In this document: piece by piece, positions 18,001-26,575 of the stretch
Layout of the letters: each line of letters begins with the position of its first letter
Numbering within the stretch: the stretch's first letter is position 1
NCBI RefSeq assembly: GCF_013204885.1
Contig: NZ_JABMKX010000003.1
Location: forward strand, 62,001 to 126,000
Direction: 5' to 3'
Source: Paenibacillus tritici
GTDB lineage: Bacteria; Bacillota; Bacilli; Paenibacillales; Paenibacillaceae
Length of the DNA stretch: 64,000 bases
Program-made: the position numbers and the translations under genes
The notes under the pieces: generated by a model
What the model saw: the letters and a program-made list of their open reading frames with translations, nothing else
Told to the model about the DNA's origin: nothing
The model's database searches: none

Positions 18001-19314
18001 TTAGTTGTTACCCTTGAATTTGTCCAGCTTGTCGCCGAAACGTTCAGCCAGTGTAAAGCTGAGGCCTTCGTTGCTGAGCGATACGTTAGGATTGTTCAGC
18101 ACTTCCTTAGGCGCTCTGTCTCTGCTGTTGCTGCGTTCTGGTCTGGCCGAAGGAGCCGGAGCTTCTTCTGTTTCCTTGATGCTCAGGCTTACGCGCTTCT
18201 CGGATGGATTGAAGTCAAGGACTTTCACTTGTACTTCCTGTCCTTCTTTGAGCACTTCATGCGGAGTACCAATGTGCTTGTGGGAGATCTGGGAGATATG
18301 CACAAGGCCTTCAACGCCTGGAAGCAGTTCAACGAATGCGCCGAAGTTCACAAGACGTTTAACTTCGCCTGTAACTACATCGCCGATGTTGATCTGTCCG
18401 GAAGCGGAATCCCAAGGACCTGGAGCTGCTGCTTTGATGCTGAGGCTGATTTTGCCCTTCTCAGGATCAACCTTAAGTACTTTAACGCGAACCTTATCGC
18501 CTTCAGATACTACATCAGATGGCTTCTCCACGTGGTTCCAAGCGATCTCGGATACGTGAACAAGTCCGTCAACGCCGCCAACATCAACAAATGCGCCGAA
18601 TTGAGTCAGACGTTGAACCGTACCTTCGATGATTTGTCCTTCGGACAGCTCAGCCATAATCTTCTGCTTGTTAGCTTCGAATTCTTCTTCCAGAACTTCT
18701 TTGGCGGAGAGAATCACCTTGCTGTTCTCACGGTCAAGCTCTTTCACTTTGACACGCAAAGTGCGGCCTTTGTAGTCGCTGAAATCTTCAACGAAGTGAC
18801 GTTCAACCATGGAAGCAGGGATGAAGCCGCGCGCGCCAACGTCAGCCACAAGGCCGCCTTTGACAACGTCAGCCACAGTAACTTCAAAGGATTCCTGGGA
18901 AGCAAAATATTTCTCCAGATCTTCCCATGATTTCTCGCTGTCGATTGCACGCTTGGAAAGCACCAGGCTCTCCTTGTTGTCGTTGATGCTGACAACCTTG
19001 CATTCCACTTCTTGGCCGACTTCTACCGCTGCTGCGGCATTGTCCAGCTGAACGGAAGACAATTCGCGAATAGGAATAACGCCGTCGTATTTATATCCAA
19101 TGCTTACATAAGCTTGGTTATCTTCGATTTTGACGATTGTTCCTTTCACGGTATCGCCTTTTTTCAAGGAAATAATTTCCATACCTTCTTGGCTTGTCAC
19201 TTCTTCTTCAGTACCTGCAACAGCTTCTGTGGATTCCACAGCTTCTGTCACTTCCACGGTTTCGTTGTTCTCAACGTTATCCGCAGCTTCTTGATTCTTG
19301 ATTTCTTCAGACAT
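18001..19314 (-). CDS. rpsA: 30S ribosomal protein S1-like protein (YpfD type)
   Basis: RNA-binding protein with four S1 (OB-fold) repeats at about 48-117, 135-200, 220-288 and 305-374. Repeats three and four show the classic GAFVDVGGVDGLVHVSEI and GAFVELLPGVEGLVHISQ. The first 45 residues are acidic and low-complexity. 437 residues, shorter than the six-repeat E. coli S1 and near the Bacillus YpfD form. GAGGAGGG precedes the ATG. It lies between der and plsC-cmk, as in B. subtilis. Confidence 0.95.
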   Translation of the reverse strand: MSEEIKNQEAADNVENNETVEVTEAVESTEAVAGTEEEVTSQEGMEIISLKKGDTVKGTIVKIEDNQAYVSIGYKYDGVIPIRELSSVQLDNAAAAVEVGQEVECKVVSINDNKESLVLSKRAIDSEKSWEDLEKYFASQESFEVTVADVVKGGLVADVGARGFIPASMVERHFVEDFSDYKGRTLRVKVKELDRENSKVILSAKEVLEEEFEANKQKIMAELSEGQIIEGTVQRLTQFGAFVDVGGVDGLVHVSEIAWNHVEKPSDVVSEGDKVRVKVLKVDPEKGKISLSIKAAAPGPWDSASGQINIGDVVTGEVKRLVNFGAFVELLPGVEGLVHISQISHKHIGTPHEVLKEGQEVQVKVLDFNPSEKRVSLSIKETEEAPAPSARPERSNSRDRAPKEVLNNPNVSLSNEGLSFTLAERFGDKLDKFKGNN

Positions 19315-19491
19315 GTGATTACCCTCCTCGATTCAAAACCCCATTTATTTAAACCCGCGTAGAGCAGAGTTCAAAACAATCATTACGCTTGGTAAAACCA
19401 ATTTCACTTTGTAAATTAGTATGTTCCAAAAAATAGCGGTTATGCTGTTATTAATAAGCTATTCAAGGAACCATGAAATCCTGCCCTTATC

Positions 19492-20079
19492 TTACCGCGA
19501 ACTGGGCTTGCCGGTACTGATCATTTCGTGGATACGGCCCATAATCACATCGGTTACCGCTTCCAGAGAATCGCTTCCCGCACCTTCAAACGAACTGAGG
19601 TCAATGGGCTCACCATATACCACAGTCATCCGGCGAAACGGCTTGTAGGAACCGATAATGGCTGCCGGTACAACGGCTGCGCCGCTGCGGAGCGCAAAGC
19701 TTGCCGCCCCTTTCTTGGCTGAACCGGAATCGGAATTCCGCGTTCCTTCCGGGAAGATGCCCATTACATGTCCGCTGCGGAGCGTGTTAAGGGACGTCTT
19801 AATGGATTCTTTGCTTACGCCGCCACGTTTGACAGGAAAAGCGCCCACTTTCTTAATGAGCCAGCCCAGCACCGGAACGTCGAACAATTCCGCCTTGGCC
19901 ATGTATCTTACCTGTCGTTTCAGCTTAATGCCGAGCGTCATGGGATCAAGCAGGCTGATGTGATTCGCGCAGAGCAGGACCCCGCCCTCCTTCGGCACAT
20001 TGTCTCTTCCCACAATCTTAAGCGGGAACAGAATGGCATAAATCAGGCGAAGCAAGGCAACGCAAATGGCATAAATCAT
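19492..20079 (-). CDS. plsC: 1-acyl-sn-glycerol-3-phosphate acyltransferase
   Basis: Second acylation in phosphatidate synthesis. 195 residues. The catalytic NHISLLD (HX4D) and the glycerol-phosphate-binding FPEGTRN motifs are present, after an N-terminal membrane segment. Start ATG two bases after the cmk stop with GGGGAGAG upstream, so it is coupled to cmk. It complements the plsY and gpsA products encoded just downstream. Confidence 0.94.
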   Translation of the reverse strand: MIYAICVALLRLIYAILFPLKIVGRDNVPKEGGVLLCANHISLLDPMTLGIKLKRQVRYMAKAELFDVPVLGWLIKKVGAFPVKRGGVSKESIKTSLNTLRSGHVMGIFPEGTRNSDSGSAKKGAASFALRSGAAVVPAAIIGSYKPFRRMTVVYGEPIDLSSFEGAGSDSLEAVTDVIMGRIHEMISTGKPSSR

Positions 20080-20081
20080 AG

Positions 20082-20786
20082 CTAATTTCTCTCCCCGTCA
20101 ACATAAGTTCTGCAGTGGGAGACGATGGCTTCCACGGCCTGATGGATATCCATATGCGTCGTATCCAGAAGAATGGCATCTTCGGCACGGCACAGCGGTG
20201 AAATTTCACGGCCTTCATCAAGCCGGTCCCGCGCTGCGATATCATGTTCAAGCTGCTGGAGAGTCACTGTTTCCGTATCCTTCAGTTCCTTATAACGACG
20301 GAGAGCACGCTCCTCCACACTTGCCGTCATGAAAATCTTCACTTCGGCATCCGGCAGTACGGTCGTACCGATATCCCGGCCATCCATTACGACTCCCTTG
20401 CGGAGCGCCATATGGCGCTGCAATTGACTCAGTCTGGATCTTACACCTTCAATCTTAGCATACTGCGACACTTGGCCGCTGACCTGAAGACTGCGGATAT
20501 GCGGGGTCATGTCTTCCCCATTAATCAGCACCTTCTGCACATCTTTCTCCGGGAGAAGCTCAATCACCATGCCCTGGACCTTCCGGTCCACCAGCTCATG
20601 CTCCTCCGCAGCTATGCCTTCACGAATCATATACCAGGTGATTGCCCGGTACATCGCACCCGTGTCAACATAGATGTAAGACAGCTCCCGTGCTACCAAT
20701 CGGGCTACAGTGCTCTTGCCTGCCCCGGCAGGTCCGTCGATGGCGACGTTAATTCTGTCGTTAGTATGTGTACCCTGCCTGTCCAA
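20082..20786 (-). CDS. cmk: Cytidylate kinase
   Basis: Phosphorylates CMP and dCMP. Start TTG at 20786, nine bases after GAGGAGG; an in-frame TTG at 20804 overlaps that site. 234 residues. P-loop DGPAGAGKST, VDTGAMYR for substrate, DGRDIGT, and the LID-like ARDRLDEGRE-RAEDAILLDTT region are all present. A sigma-A promoter at 20900-20928 drives cmk-plsC. Confidence 0.95.
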   Translation of the reverse strand: MDRQGTHTNDRINVAIDGPAGAGKSTVARLVARELSYIYVDTGAMYRAITWYMIREGIAAEEHELVDRKVQGMVIELLPEKDVQKVLINGEDMTPHIRSLQVSGQVSQYAKIEGVRSRLSQLQRHMALRKGVVMDGRDIGTTVLPDAEVKIFMTASVEERALRRYKELKDTETVTLQQLEHDIAARDRLDEGREISPLCRAEDAILLDTTHMDIHQAVEAIVSHCRTYVDGERN

Positions 20787-20868
20787 CGGGGCATTCCTCC
20801 TCAACTACTCTTCCGCAGGAAATATGCCTATCGACATGTCTCTCTAGGAACTTGCTGATATTATCAAG

Positions 20869-20890
20869 AAAAAAGCAGGCATTGCCTGCG
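20869..20890 (-). terminator. Hairpin with T run between ypfA and cmk
   Basis: GCAGGC-AAT-GCCTGC followed on the minus strand by TTTTTT. It can end ypfA transcripts, but it lies immediately downstream of the cmk promoter, so new cmk transcripts must also pass it. Confidence 0.7.
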
Positions 20891-20899
20891 ACTTATAAA

Positions 20900-20928
20900 A
20901 TTATACCACAGTTTAACACTCAGTGCAA
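20900..20928 (-). promoter_or_regulatory. Sigma-A promoter for cmk-plsC
   Basis: TTGCAC (20923-20928), 17-base spacer and TATAAT (20900-20905) with TG one base upstream. Predicted start near 20893, three bases before the hairpin at 20876-20890. Confidence 0.8.
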
Positions 20929-20998
20929 AATGACTGTGAGGTTTTTTGGGGAGAAAAAAGCTTATTTTGATGCCTTTTGAAGATTCCCGCGCAGCGGA

Positions 20999-21661
20999 TC
21001 AGCGGTTGCGGAAATCAAATTGGCGTTCAAAACAATACCGGATAATTTTTTGGCGTTCCGCATCGGAAATTGCCGAGAATTTGACCATGACCAGATTCCG
21101 CCCGGTATCCAGCGGTTTCATCCGCACAATCTCGCCTTCAAAATGAACATGCTCTGTGCTTCCGTTGCGGTAGGATACGAGCAGCCAGCAGACCAGCTTA
21201 TCCGCCACCTTCAAAGTAATCTTGGCATCGCTTAAGAATGACGTTCCTCCGCCGCCGATATCCTCGGTACGCACCAGAAACCGGCTGCCCATGGCATCTT
21301 TAACGGCAAGCTCCAGTTCGGCATTGACACGGAAAAAGCTGCGCCGCTGAATTTTGAAGATGGATTCCGCCGCAGGCTTGCGCAGCCGGACCATCCGGAT
21401 GACCTCTTCCTTGAACCCGATCACATGGGTATTGAAATAATTCTTAATGCCGCCCTCTGTAATGAAATAGACCGACAGCTCGTCTCCGACGAACAGCTTC
21501 TTGAGCCGTCCGTTGCCCTCCTGCATAGGGATTTCTATAAGAAAGCTCTCATCCTCCATGTCGGCAATCCGCGCCCGGTACTCAGTCTCAGACTCCGCTG
21601 CATCGCTGGATGCTACCTGAAGGTGTATATATTCGTTGATTTTGGGATACAAACCAGTCAC
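20999..21661 (-). CDS. ypfA: PilZ-domain c-di-GMP-binding flagellar brake protein
   Basis: YcgR-type protein: an N-terminal YcgR domain (about 1-95), then a PilZ domain. In B. subtilis the homologue (YpfA/MotI) slows flagella when c-di-GMP is high. 220 residues. The RxxxR c-di-GMP loop is visible in QRRSFFRV; the second motif reads EDIGGGG, with Gly at the Ser position of (D/N)xSxxG. GTG start with a weak ribosome binding site, so the start is uncertain. Its place between ypeB and cmk matches B. subtilis. It is a second c-di-GMP effector besides the riboswitch at 34.8 kb. Confidence 0.88.
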   Translation of the reverse strand: MTGLYPKINEYIHLQVASSDAAESETEYRARIADMEDESFLIEIPMQEGNGRLKKLFVGDELSVYFITEGGIKNYFNTHVIGFKEEVIRMVRLRKPAAESIFKIQRRSFFRVNAELELAVKDAMGSRFLVRTEDIGGGGTSFLSDAKITLKVADKLVCWLLVSYRNGSTEHVHFEGEIVRMKPLDTGRNLVMVKFSAISDAERQKIIRYCFERQFDFRNR

Positions 21662-21807
21662 CGCCGCTTGAGTTAGTAATTAATGCTAAACCGATTATAG
21701 CATGGCCCCTCGCGGCTGGTCCTTATAATTTATAAAAGGCGCATTCCCGCAACCGGAAATACGCCAGTTCTATAGCATAGCTTGTCTCGCCGGGACGAAG
21801 AGCCCGG

Positions 21808-23166
21808 TTATTTATCCTGCGCTCCCGAAGAGGTTCGCACCTGCTCTACAGCTTCCTCATTACCGTCATCGGCATTCAGATAGATCCTGAACTGCGAGCC
21901 GTTGATTTTGCCGCCGAATTCATAAGTGAGCAGCTCCACCGCATCTTCATTCTCAATCCAGGCCAGCCGGTTGTACAACTCCTCGAACTCCGGATTAAGC
22001 ATCGCTCTGGCTTCAGCCAGGGACAGCTTCGGCTTCGGCAATACACGCTTCTCCTTATGCTCCTGCACATAATCGCTGGCCTGGAAGCCTGTAGCTTCAC
22101 CTGTGTCCAGCCCGACGCGCACGGTCATTTTCTCGGGATAGATCAGAACGCCGTCCTGGCTGCTGACGAAGGTCAGATTGCCCAGATTATCATATCTGTC
22201 CGCACTGACTGCGGTCATGCCGGGGTATCCCTTCTTCTTCAGGAAGCTGCCCGCCTTCTCCACCGCCTGCTTCATGGACACCTTGGCCGGACCCACCTCC
22301 CGGTTGTCGTTGTAAGAGATCAGCAGGCCGCCTTCCGCCGTGAAATCCATGGAGACCGGTTCCTTATGGTCACTGGATGTTACAGTGGCAGTATAAGAGG
22401 CCCACTCGGTTCCTTTGCCGTTCTCCTGAATCTTCACCTGAGCTTTCCCGCCCAGCCCGGCGAATTTCAGCGCCTTGGCTTTGACCTGCTCCCCTGTAAC
22501 GGGCTTGCCGCCCAGCTTCTTCACCGAACGCTTGTCATAGATGCTCGCCACTGAAGGGCCATAATCCAGTTCCGGATAAGCCGCCACGCGTTTGTCAACG
22601 GTTTTGAACCCGTCTATAATCGTATTGTCTTCAGCCTTCTCCTCTGTGGCGAGTGCTGTCTCGACATCCATCCAGCGCAGCTTCTTGCCGATTACCTTGT
22701 CCTGAACCTTCTGCAGGTCCCTGGAGATTTCGGCGGAATTCTCGTAGAGTGTCTTCAGATTCGCCATCTCGCCCTCTGAGAGCGGCTTCTTGGTGAAATC
22801 ACGTACCGCCGCCTTGTAAGAGAAATTTGCGATTTTGGAGAGGAATTCCTCCGTCTCACTGAACGGCAGCAATGTCAGCGGCAGCTGGTTAATCTCGTTC
22901 TGTGCCTCGCTGGTAATCCGCCATACATTGACCAGTCCCTTACGGTGCATTCCGTTGGAGGTGGTATTCACCGCAAGCGTATTCCCCAGCTCCCCGTGCA
23001 GCCGCTCCACATGAAAGGACAGATCATGGAACGCACGCTGATACTGATTCTCCGCCTTGATCAGAATAGAGTTCTTCTCCTGATTCTCCTGATACCCCCA
23101 GACCAGCGCTCCAAGCAGCAAGAGTGCGGTAAGCGGGAACATTATGGCACTTAATCTTTTGTACAT
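21808..23166 (-). CDS. ypeB: Germination protein YpeB
   Basis: Spore protein that stabilises and localises the cortex-lytic enzyme SleB. 452 residues. An N-terminal membrane segment (about 8-25) anchors it; the middle is helical and the C-terminal half contains PepSY-like repeats (for example VSMKQAVEKAGSFLKKKG and LSLAEARAMLNPEFE). GGAG lies about 12 bases before the ATG. In B. subtilis sleB directly precedes ypeB; here sleB is absent and only a 48-codon ORF separates ypeB from prsW. Confidence 0.93.
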   Translation of the reverse strand: MYKRLSAIMFPLTALLLLGALVWGYQENQEKNSILIKAENQYQRAFHDLSFHVERLHGELGNTLAVNTTSNGMHRKGLVNVWRITSEAQNEINQLPLTLLPFSETEEFLSKIANFSYKAAVRDFTKKPLSEGEMANLKTLYENSAEISRDLQKVQDKVIGKKLRWMDVETALATEEKAEDNTIIDGFKTVDKRVAAYPELDYGPSVASIYDKRSVKKLGGKPVTGEQVKAKALKFAGLGGKAQVKIQENGKGTEWASYTATVTSSDHKEPVSMDFTAEGGLLISYNDNREVGPAKVSMKQAVEKAGSFLKKKGYPGMTAVSADRYDNLGNLTFVSSQDGVLIYPEKMTVRVGLDTGEATGFQASDYVQEHKEKRVLPKPKLSLAEARAMLNPEFEELYNRLAWIENEDAVELLTYEFGGKINGSQFRIYLNADDGNEEAVEQVRTSSGAQDK

Positions 23167-23270
23167 AGGTCCGCATAACTCCTTTCGGTAGCTTATTGCC
23201 GTTAGTTTGACAATAACTGAGAAGTCTTATGCACCCGCTGTACCCAATAAAGGAAGTGAATACTTCCCAC

Positions 23271-23417
23271 TTACACCCGTTCCTCGATTTCGAAGCCGCT
23301 AACACTGCTGCACAAACACTGCTTGAAGCCGGTCTGGATAACCCCCTGCTCCTTATTTCCTCTTAATATGTAGGTTTCACCGCACTGCTTGCAGACAATC
23401 CGAACTTTTACGCGCAA
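23271..23417 (-). CDS. Small cysteine-rich protein (zinc-ribbon-like, 48 aa)
   Basis: Open frame of 48 codons starting at TTG with AAAGGAGAGAGG upstream: LRVKVRIVCKQCGETYILRG, then GFKQCLCSSVSGFEIEERV. CxxC and CxC pairs suggest a small metal-binding ribbon. It fills the space between prsW and ypeB where Bacillus has sleB. I recognise no named family. Good ribosome binding site and cysteine pattern argue that it is real. Confidence 0.55.
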   Translation of the reverse strand: MRVKVRIVCKQCGETYILRGNKEQGVIQTGFKQCLCSSVSGFEIEERV

Positions 23418-23493
23418 AAAAAGACACCTCTCTCCTTTCTGGAATTCCTGGCCTAACGGAACTGCCCTGTAGGATTAAGTGTGTCCATCTGTT

Positions 23494-24189
23494 TTATAGG
23501 TTAACCTCTTCCTCACGCTTCAAAAAACGAAACGGGGAACGGCTGTTGGCCCGCGCTACCTTCCCCATGCCCCCGTACCATAAGACGGCCATCAGAGGCA
23601 CGATAAACCAGATCCAGTAGTTCGCTGTGGTGACCAGCAGAAAATCATAGATTCCATGCCAAAGCCAAGGCAGCAGCAAGGAAATCAGCAGTATTCTTCT
23701 TGTCTTGACCCCGCCCGAAAACTTGGCTCTGCCCATATGATATCCCATAATCACGCCAAACATGGCATGTCCGGAGACCGGGAGCAGCGCCCTCAAAATC
23801 ATGGAGCCGATTGAAGCATTGCTGTACCATGCATACATTACATTCTCTATCGTTGCGAAACCGAGCGAAATCGCTACGGCATATAGTATTCCATCATAAG
23901 GCTCGTCAAATTCGGTATGATTATAAATCATATGGTACAGCACGAACCACTTCAGGGCTTCCTCGACACCGGCTGAGATCAAAAAGGAATCCACATACGG
24001 ACCGCCGTCCAGACCAAGCACAAGGCCTCTCTGGATGATCATCACGGGGAAAACAACAAGCAGGCCAAGCAAAAACACCTTCAGCACCATATGGAGCGGT
24101 TCCTGATCATACTTGTCTTTCAGATAGAAAAAAGTCAGCAGCGCGAGTCCCGGTGCTACTGCTGACGAAATGACCGATAACAAAAGCAC
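23494..24189 (-). CDS. prsW: Intramembrane metalloprotease PrsW
   Basis: Membrane glutamic protease family; in B. subtilis it cuts anti-sigma factor RsiW at site 1 and so activates sigma-W. 231 residues, seven to eight hydrophobic segments. The conserved GVEEALKWF (paired glutamates), IENVMYA and SGHAMFGVIMGY motifs are visible. GTG start with GGAGG seven bases upstream. No rsiW or sigW in this window. Confidence 0.93.
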   Translation of the reverse strand: MLLLSVISSAVAPGLALLTFFYLKDKYDQEPLHMVLKVFLLGLLVVFPVMIIQRGLVLGLDGGPYVDSFLISAGVEEALKWFVLYHMIYNHTEFDEPYDGILYAVAISLGFATIENVMYAWYSNASIGSMILRALLPVSGHAMFGVIMGYHMGRAKFSGGVKTRRILLISLLLPWLWHGIYDFLLVTTANYWIWFIVPLMAVLWYGGMGKVARANSRSPFRFLKREEEVNL

Positions 24190-24251
24190 CGAATAGCCTC
24201 CCCTGCGCTAAAACCTGATTTTCTGCTGAATGGGGTTAAGAACCGCCCCGC

Positions 24252-24866
24252 CTATTCCTGGCGCTTAAAATGAGTGCATAACAGCTGTATGGCATTCTCC
24301 GCCATCACTGTCTTGCCGTATTCAGCCAGCACGGCCTGGGTCACCGGAGATGCATCTCCGAACTCTGCAAGCACGCCTACCAGCCCTGATAAGGCTGACT
24401 CTTCAAATTCCTTCGGGTCGAAGTAGAGGTACCATTTATCATTATAAGAATACAGTTGTCCTTGAGAAGTAATATTGCCGATGAGTACGTGAGCCGCTTC
24501 CACCAGAACCTCGAAATCGCGGAATGCATATACAATGGAGTCGCTTTGTTCAAGAGTAACTTCCATTTCGTAAATCTCTTCAGGCAATTCATCTTCCCCG
24601 GCCCCACCGTACTGATGGTGATCATATTTCCCCCGGGTCACTATAACGACCATGCCTTGCGCGGGCAATGCGAACACTTCCACGGCAAGCGGACCTGTGG
24701 CGTCAAATCCAAGCTCACTGTACGCCTGATCCATCATTTCCGTAAAAAGGTCGTGCACCTTGGGAACCTCCTGCCACATGTCTTCCTTCTGGATGCCCCG
24801 CTCGCTCAGGTCGTCAAAAGTGAGGAAAATCCGTATCTTATCTTGACTTAATCGCTCTATTCTCAT
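24252..24866 (-). CDS. mecA: Adaptor protein MecA
   Basis: Adaptor that brings substrates such as ComK to ClpCP. The B. subtilis neighbourhood holds the paralogue ypbH/mecB. 204 residues from the ATG at 24866, seven bases after AAAGGAGG. The N-terminal MRIERLSQDKIRIFLTFDDL with a following DMWQEV is the substrate-binding domain; the acidic linker (GAGEDELPEE) leads to the C-terminal ClpC-binding domain with VYAFRDFEVLVEAA. Confidence 0.92.
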   Translation of the reverse strand: MRIERLSQDKIRIFLTFDDLSERGIQKEDMWQEVPKVHDLFTEMMDQAYSELGFDATGPLAVEVFALPAQGMVVIVTRGKYDHHQYGGAGEDELPEEIYEMEVTLEQSDSIVYAFRDFEVLVEAAHVLIGNITSQGQLYSYNDKWYLYFDPKEFEESALSGLVGVLAEFGDASPVTQAVLAEYGKTVMAENAIQLLCTHFKRQE

Positions 24867-25042
24867 GACAGGATCCTCCTTTTGCAAGCTCATTTAATAT
24901 TAATGTATGATGAGTCCCGAGTAATGAGCCAAAAATGGTTACTATGTATGTATGTTATCATTTTGACGCTACAAATGCACGTAAATAAATATAGATTAGG
25001 CCCGATTTGCCGCCCATTATATGTAAAGCGGGACCGTTGAAC

Positions 25043-25090
25043 TAAAAAAAAGAATCACTCCGGCGATGCCAGCATCGCCAAAATGATTCT
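25043..25090 (-). terminator. Terminator after the YtxH-like gene
   Basis: Nested stems AGAATCA/TGATTCT and GGCGATG/CATCGCC, followed on the minus strand by TTTTTTTT. The 24867-25042 interval before mecA holds only AT-rich leader; a TATAAT lies there without a clear -35. Confidence 0.88.
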
Positions 25091-25107
25091 GCAGCGGCTA
25101 AATCCGG

Positions 25108-25476
25108 TTACAAACCCGGTATGGCTGTATGAGTGTCTTTGAGAATCTGTTCTACCTCATGCTTCACATCGGGATTGCTGCGGATGAAATCCTTCAGCAT
25201 GTTCAAATTCGATTCTTTGGACTTAAGGGATTCCTCTTTATGGGCGCTGCCGCCGGATACATGTGAGCCTGAAGGTTCATGGCTGCTGCCCGCAGCAGTG
25301 CTTCCGAAGCCCGTCATGGCCATTCCCATAATTTTATCCTTGGCTTTATCCGCTGCATTGTGGGAAGAACCGTTCGAGTTGAGCAGAGCAGACATCATGG
25401 CGCTGCGTTTTTTGGACATAATCATACTGGCGGCTGCCCCCATCAGCACTCCGCACAGAAATGACGAAGTATTCAT
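25108..25476 (-). CDS. Hypothetical YtxH-like small membrane-anchored protein
   Basis: 122 residues from the ATG at 25476, with AAGGAGG upstream. An N-terminal hydrophobic glycine/alanine stretch (SFLCGVLMGAAASMIM) is a single membrane segment; the middle is Ser/Gly/His-rich and probably disordered, and the C-terminus is a short helix pair (LKDFIRSNPDVKHEVEQILK). The layout resembles YtxH-type proteins, but similarity beyond composition is not evident. Divergent from the deacetylase gene. Confidence 0.65.
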   Translation of the reverse strand: MNTSSFLCGVLMGAAASMIMSKKRSAMMSALLNSNGSSHNAADKAKDKIMGMAMTGFGSTAAGSSHEPSGSHVSGGSAHKEESLKSKESNLNMLKDFIRSNPDVKHEVEQILKDTHTAIPGL

Positions 25477-25561
25477 ATCTCTAACCTCCTTGTATGGTAA
25501 AATCATGCTTAGTGTTCGCGGAAAGACAGCGGCTCATACAGCCAAACAACAAGAAAGCGAG

Positions 25562-26485
25562 ATGAAAAAAGTGGGTAAAGCAACAATAACGCTGCTCCTT
25601 GCAGCTTGTCTGCTGTCAGCTTGCAGCAGCGGCGGAAATTCGGGCAACCAATCCGCAGAGAATGATCCTAAGACTTCGGCAACCCAGCAGCCGGCGGCGG
25701 CTACGGCAACTACGGAGGCATCACCGGAGGCAACTGCTTCGCCAGGCGCGACTGCATCGCCGGAGGCCGCACCCTCCGCCTCCAGTGAGGTGAACAGCCC
25801 CGCCGCACAGCCGACAACGGCAGCCAGCGCTGAAGAGGTACCGCTGCTGTACCATATGAACAAGAATTACGACATCATCCCGAACGATGCCGCCACTAAC
25901 AAAAAGGTGGTCCTGCTGACCTTCGATGACGGGCCGAAGGAAGCGGAATTAATCAATCCGCTGATGGATACGCTGGACAAGCATAAGGCCAAAGCTATTT
26001 TCTTCGTCAACGGTTACCGGGTGAAGGAGCATCCCGAGCTGCTGGAGCTGATTCACAACCGGGGCGGCATTCTCGGCAATCATAGCTGGGATCACATTGT
26101 GCTGAAGGACAAGTCCGAAGCCGAAGTGAAGAAGCAGATTGAGGATGTTCAGAATATCGTCAAGGAGATTACCGGAGAGACGCCACACTTCTTCCGTCCG
26201 CCGCACGGCGCTGGCGGTGATGTAGGCAAGAAGATCGCCGCTGAGAACGGCATGCTCTATATGACCTGGTCTGTCGGCTCCCTGGACTGGGAGATGAAGG
26301 CCAAGGACACGGGCAAAACGGAGAAGCTGATCACTAATGTGACCAGCCAGCTCCATTCCGGCAGCAACATTCTGATGCATGAGCTGCCCTGGACAGTGGA
26401 GGCGCTTGATACCCTGCTGACCACACTTGAAGGCAAGGGGTACAGCTTTGTCGATCCGCGCAGTATTGAGCTGAAGATGCGCTAA
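25562..26485 (+). CDS. Polysaccharide deacetylase lipoprotein (NodB/CE4 family)
   Basis: Removes acetyl groups from a cell-wall or exopolysaccharide sugar outside the membrane. 307 residues from the ATG at 25562. Signal ends in LLSAC, so Cys21 is lipidated. A Pro/Ala/Thr linker (about 40-90) follows. CE4 motifs in order: TFDDGP (120-125, base and metal Asp), NHSWDH (173-178, metal His), RPPHGAGG, WSVGSLDWE and ILMHE. The open frame extends far upstream without support. The ribosome binding site is weak. Substrate unknown: peptidoglycan or chitin-like glycan. Confidence 0.9.
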   Translation: MKKVGKATITLLLAACLLSACSSGGNSGNQSAENDPKTSATQQPAAATATTEASPEATASPGATASPEAAPSASSEVNSPAAQPTTAASAEEVPLLYHMNKNYDIIPNDAATNKKVVLLTFDDGPKEAELINPLMDTLDKHKAKAIFFVNGYRVKEHPELLELIHNRGGILGNHSWDHIVLKDKSEAEVKKQIEDVQNIVKEITGETPHFFRPPHGAGGDVGKKIAAENGMLYMTWSVGSLDWEMKAKDTGKTEKLITNVTSQLHSGSNILMHELPWTVEALDTLLTTLEGKGYSFVDPRSIELKMR

Positions 26486-26512
26486 GCTCTTCCGAATACG
26501 TCTGATAAGCTG

Positions 26513-26550
26513 GAAGAAACGGCTGTCCCGCAGGGGGCAGCCGTTTCTTC
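26513..26550. terminator. Bidirectional terminator between the deacetylase and ypbG
   Basis: GAAGAAACGGCTGtCCC paired with GGGgCAGCCGTTTCTTC. T-rich on both strands; it serves the convergent deacetylase and ypbG genes. Confidence 0.85.
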
Positions 26551-26575
26551 ATGTCCGCTTGTATGTAGCTCTGCA

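Noticed and set aside
25133..25561. N-terminal extension of the deacetylase frame
   Set aside because: The extension runs antisense through the divergent small gene at 25108-25476; the signal peptide and lipobox mark the ATG at 25562.
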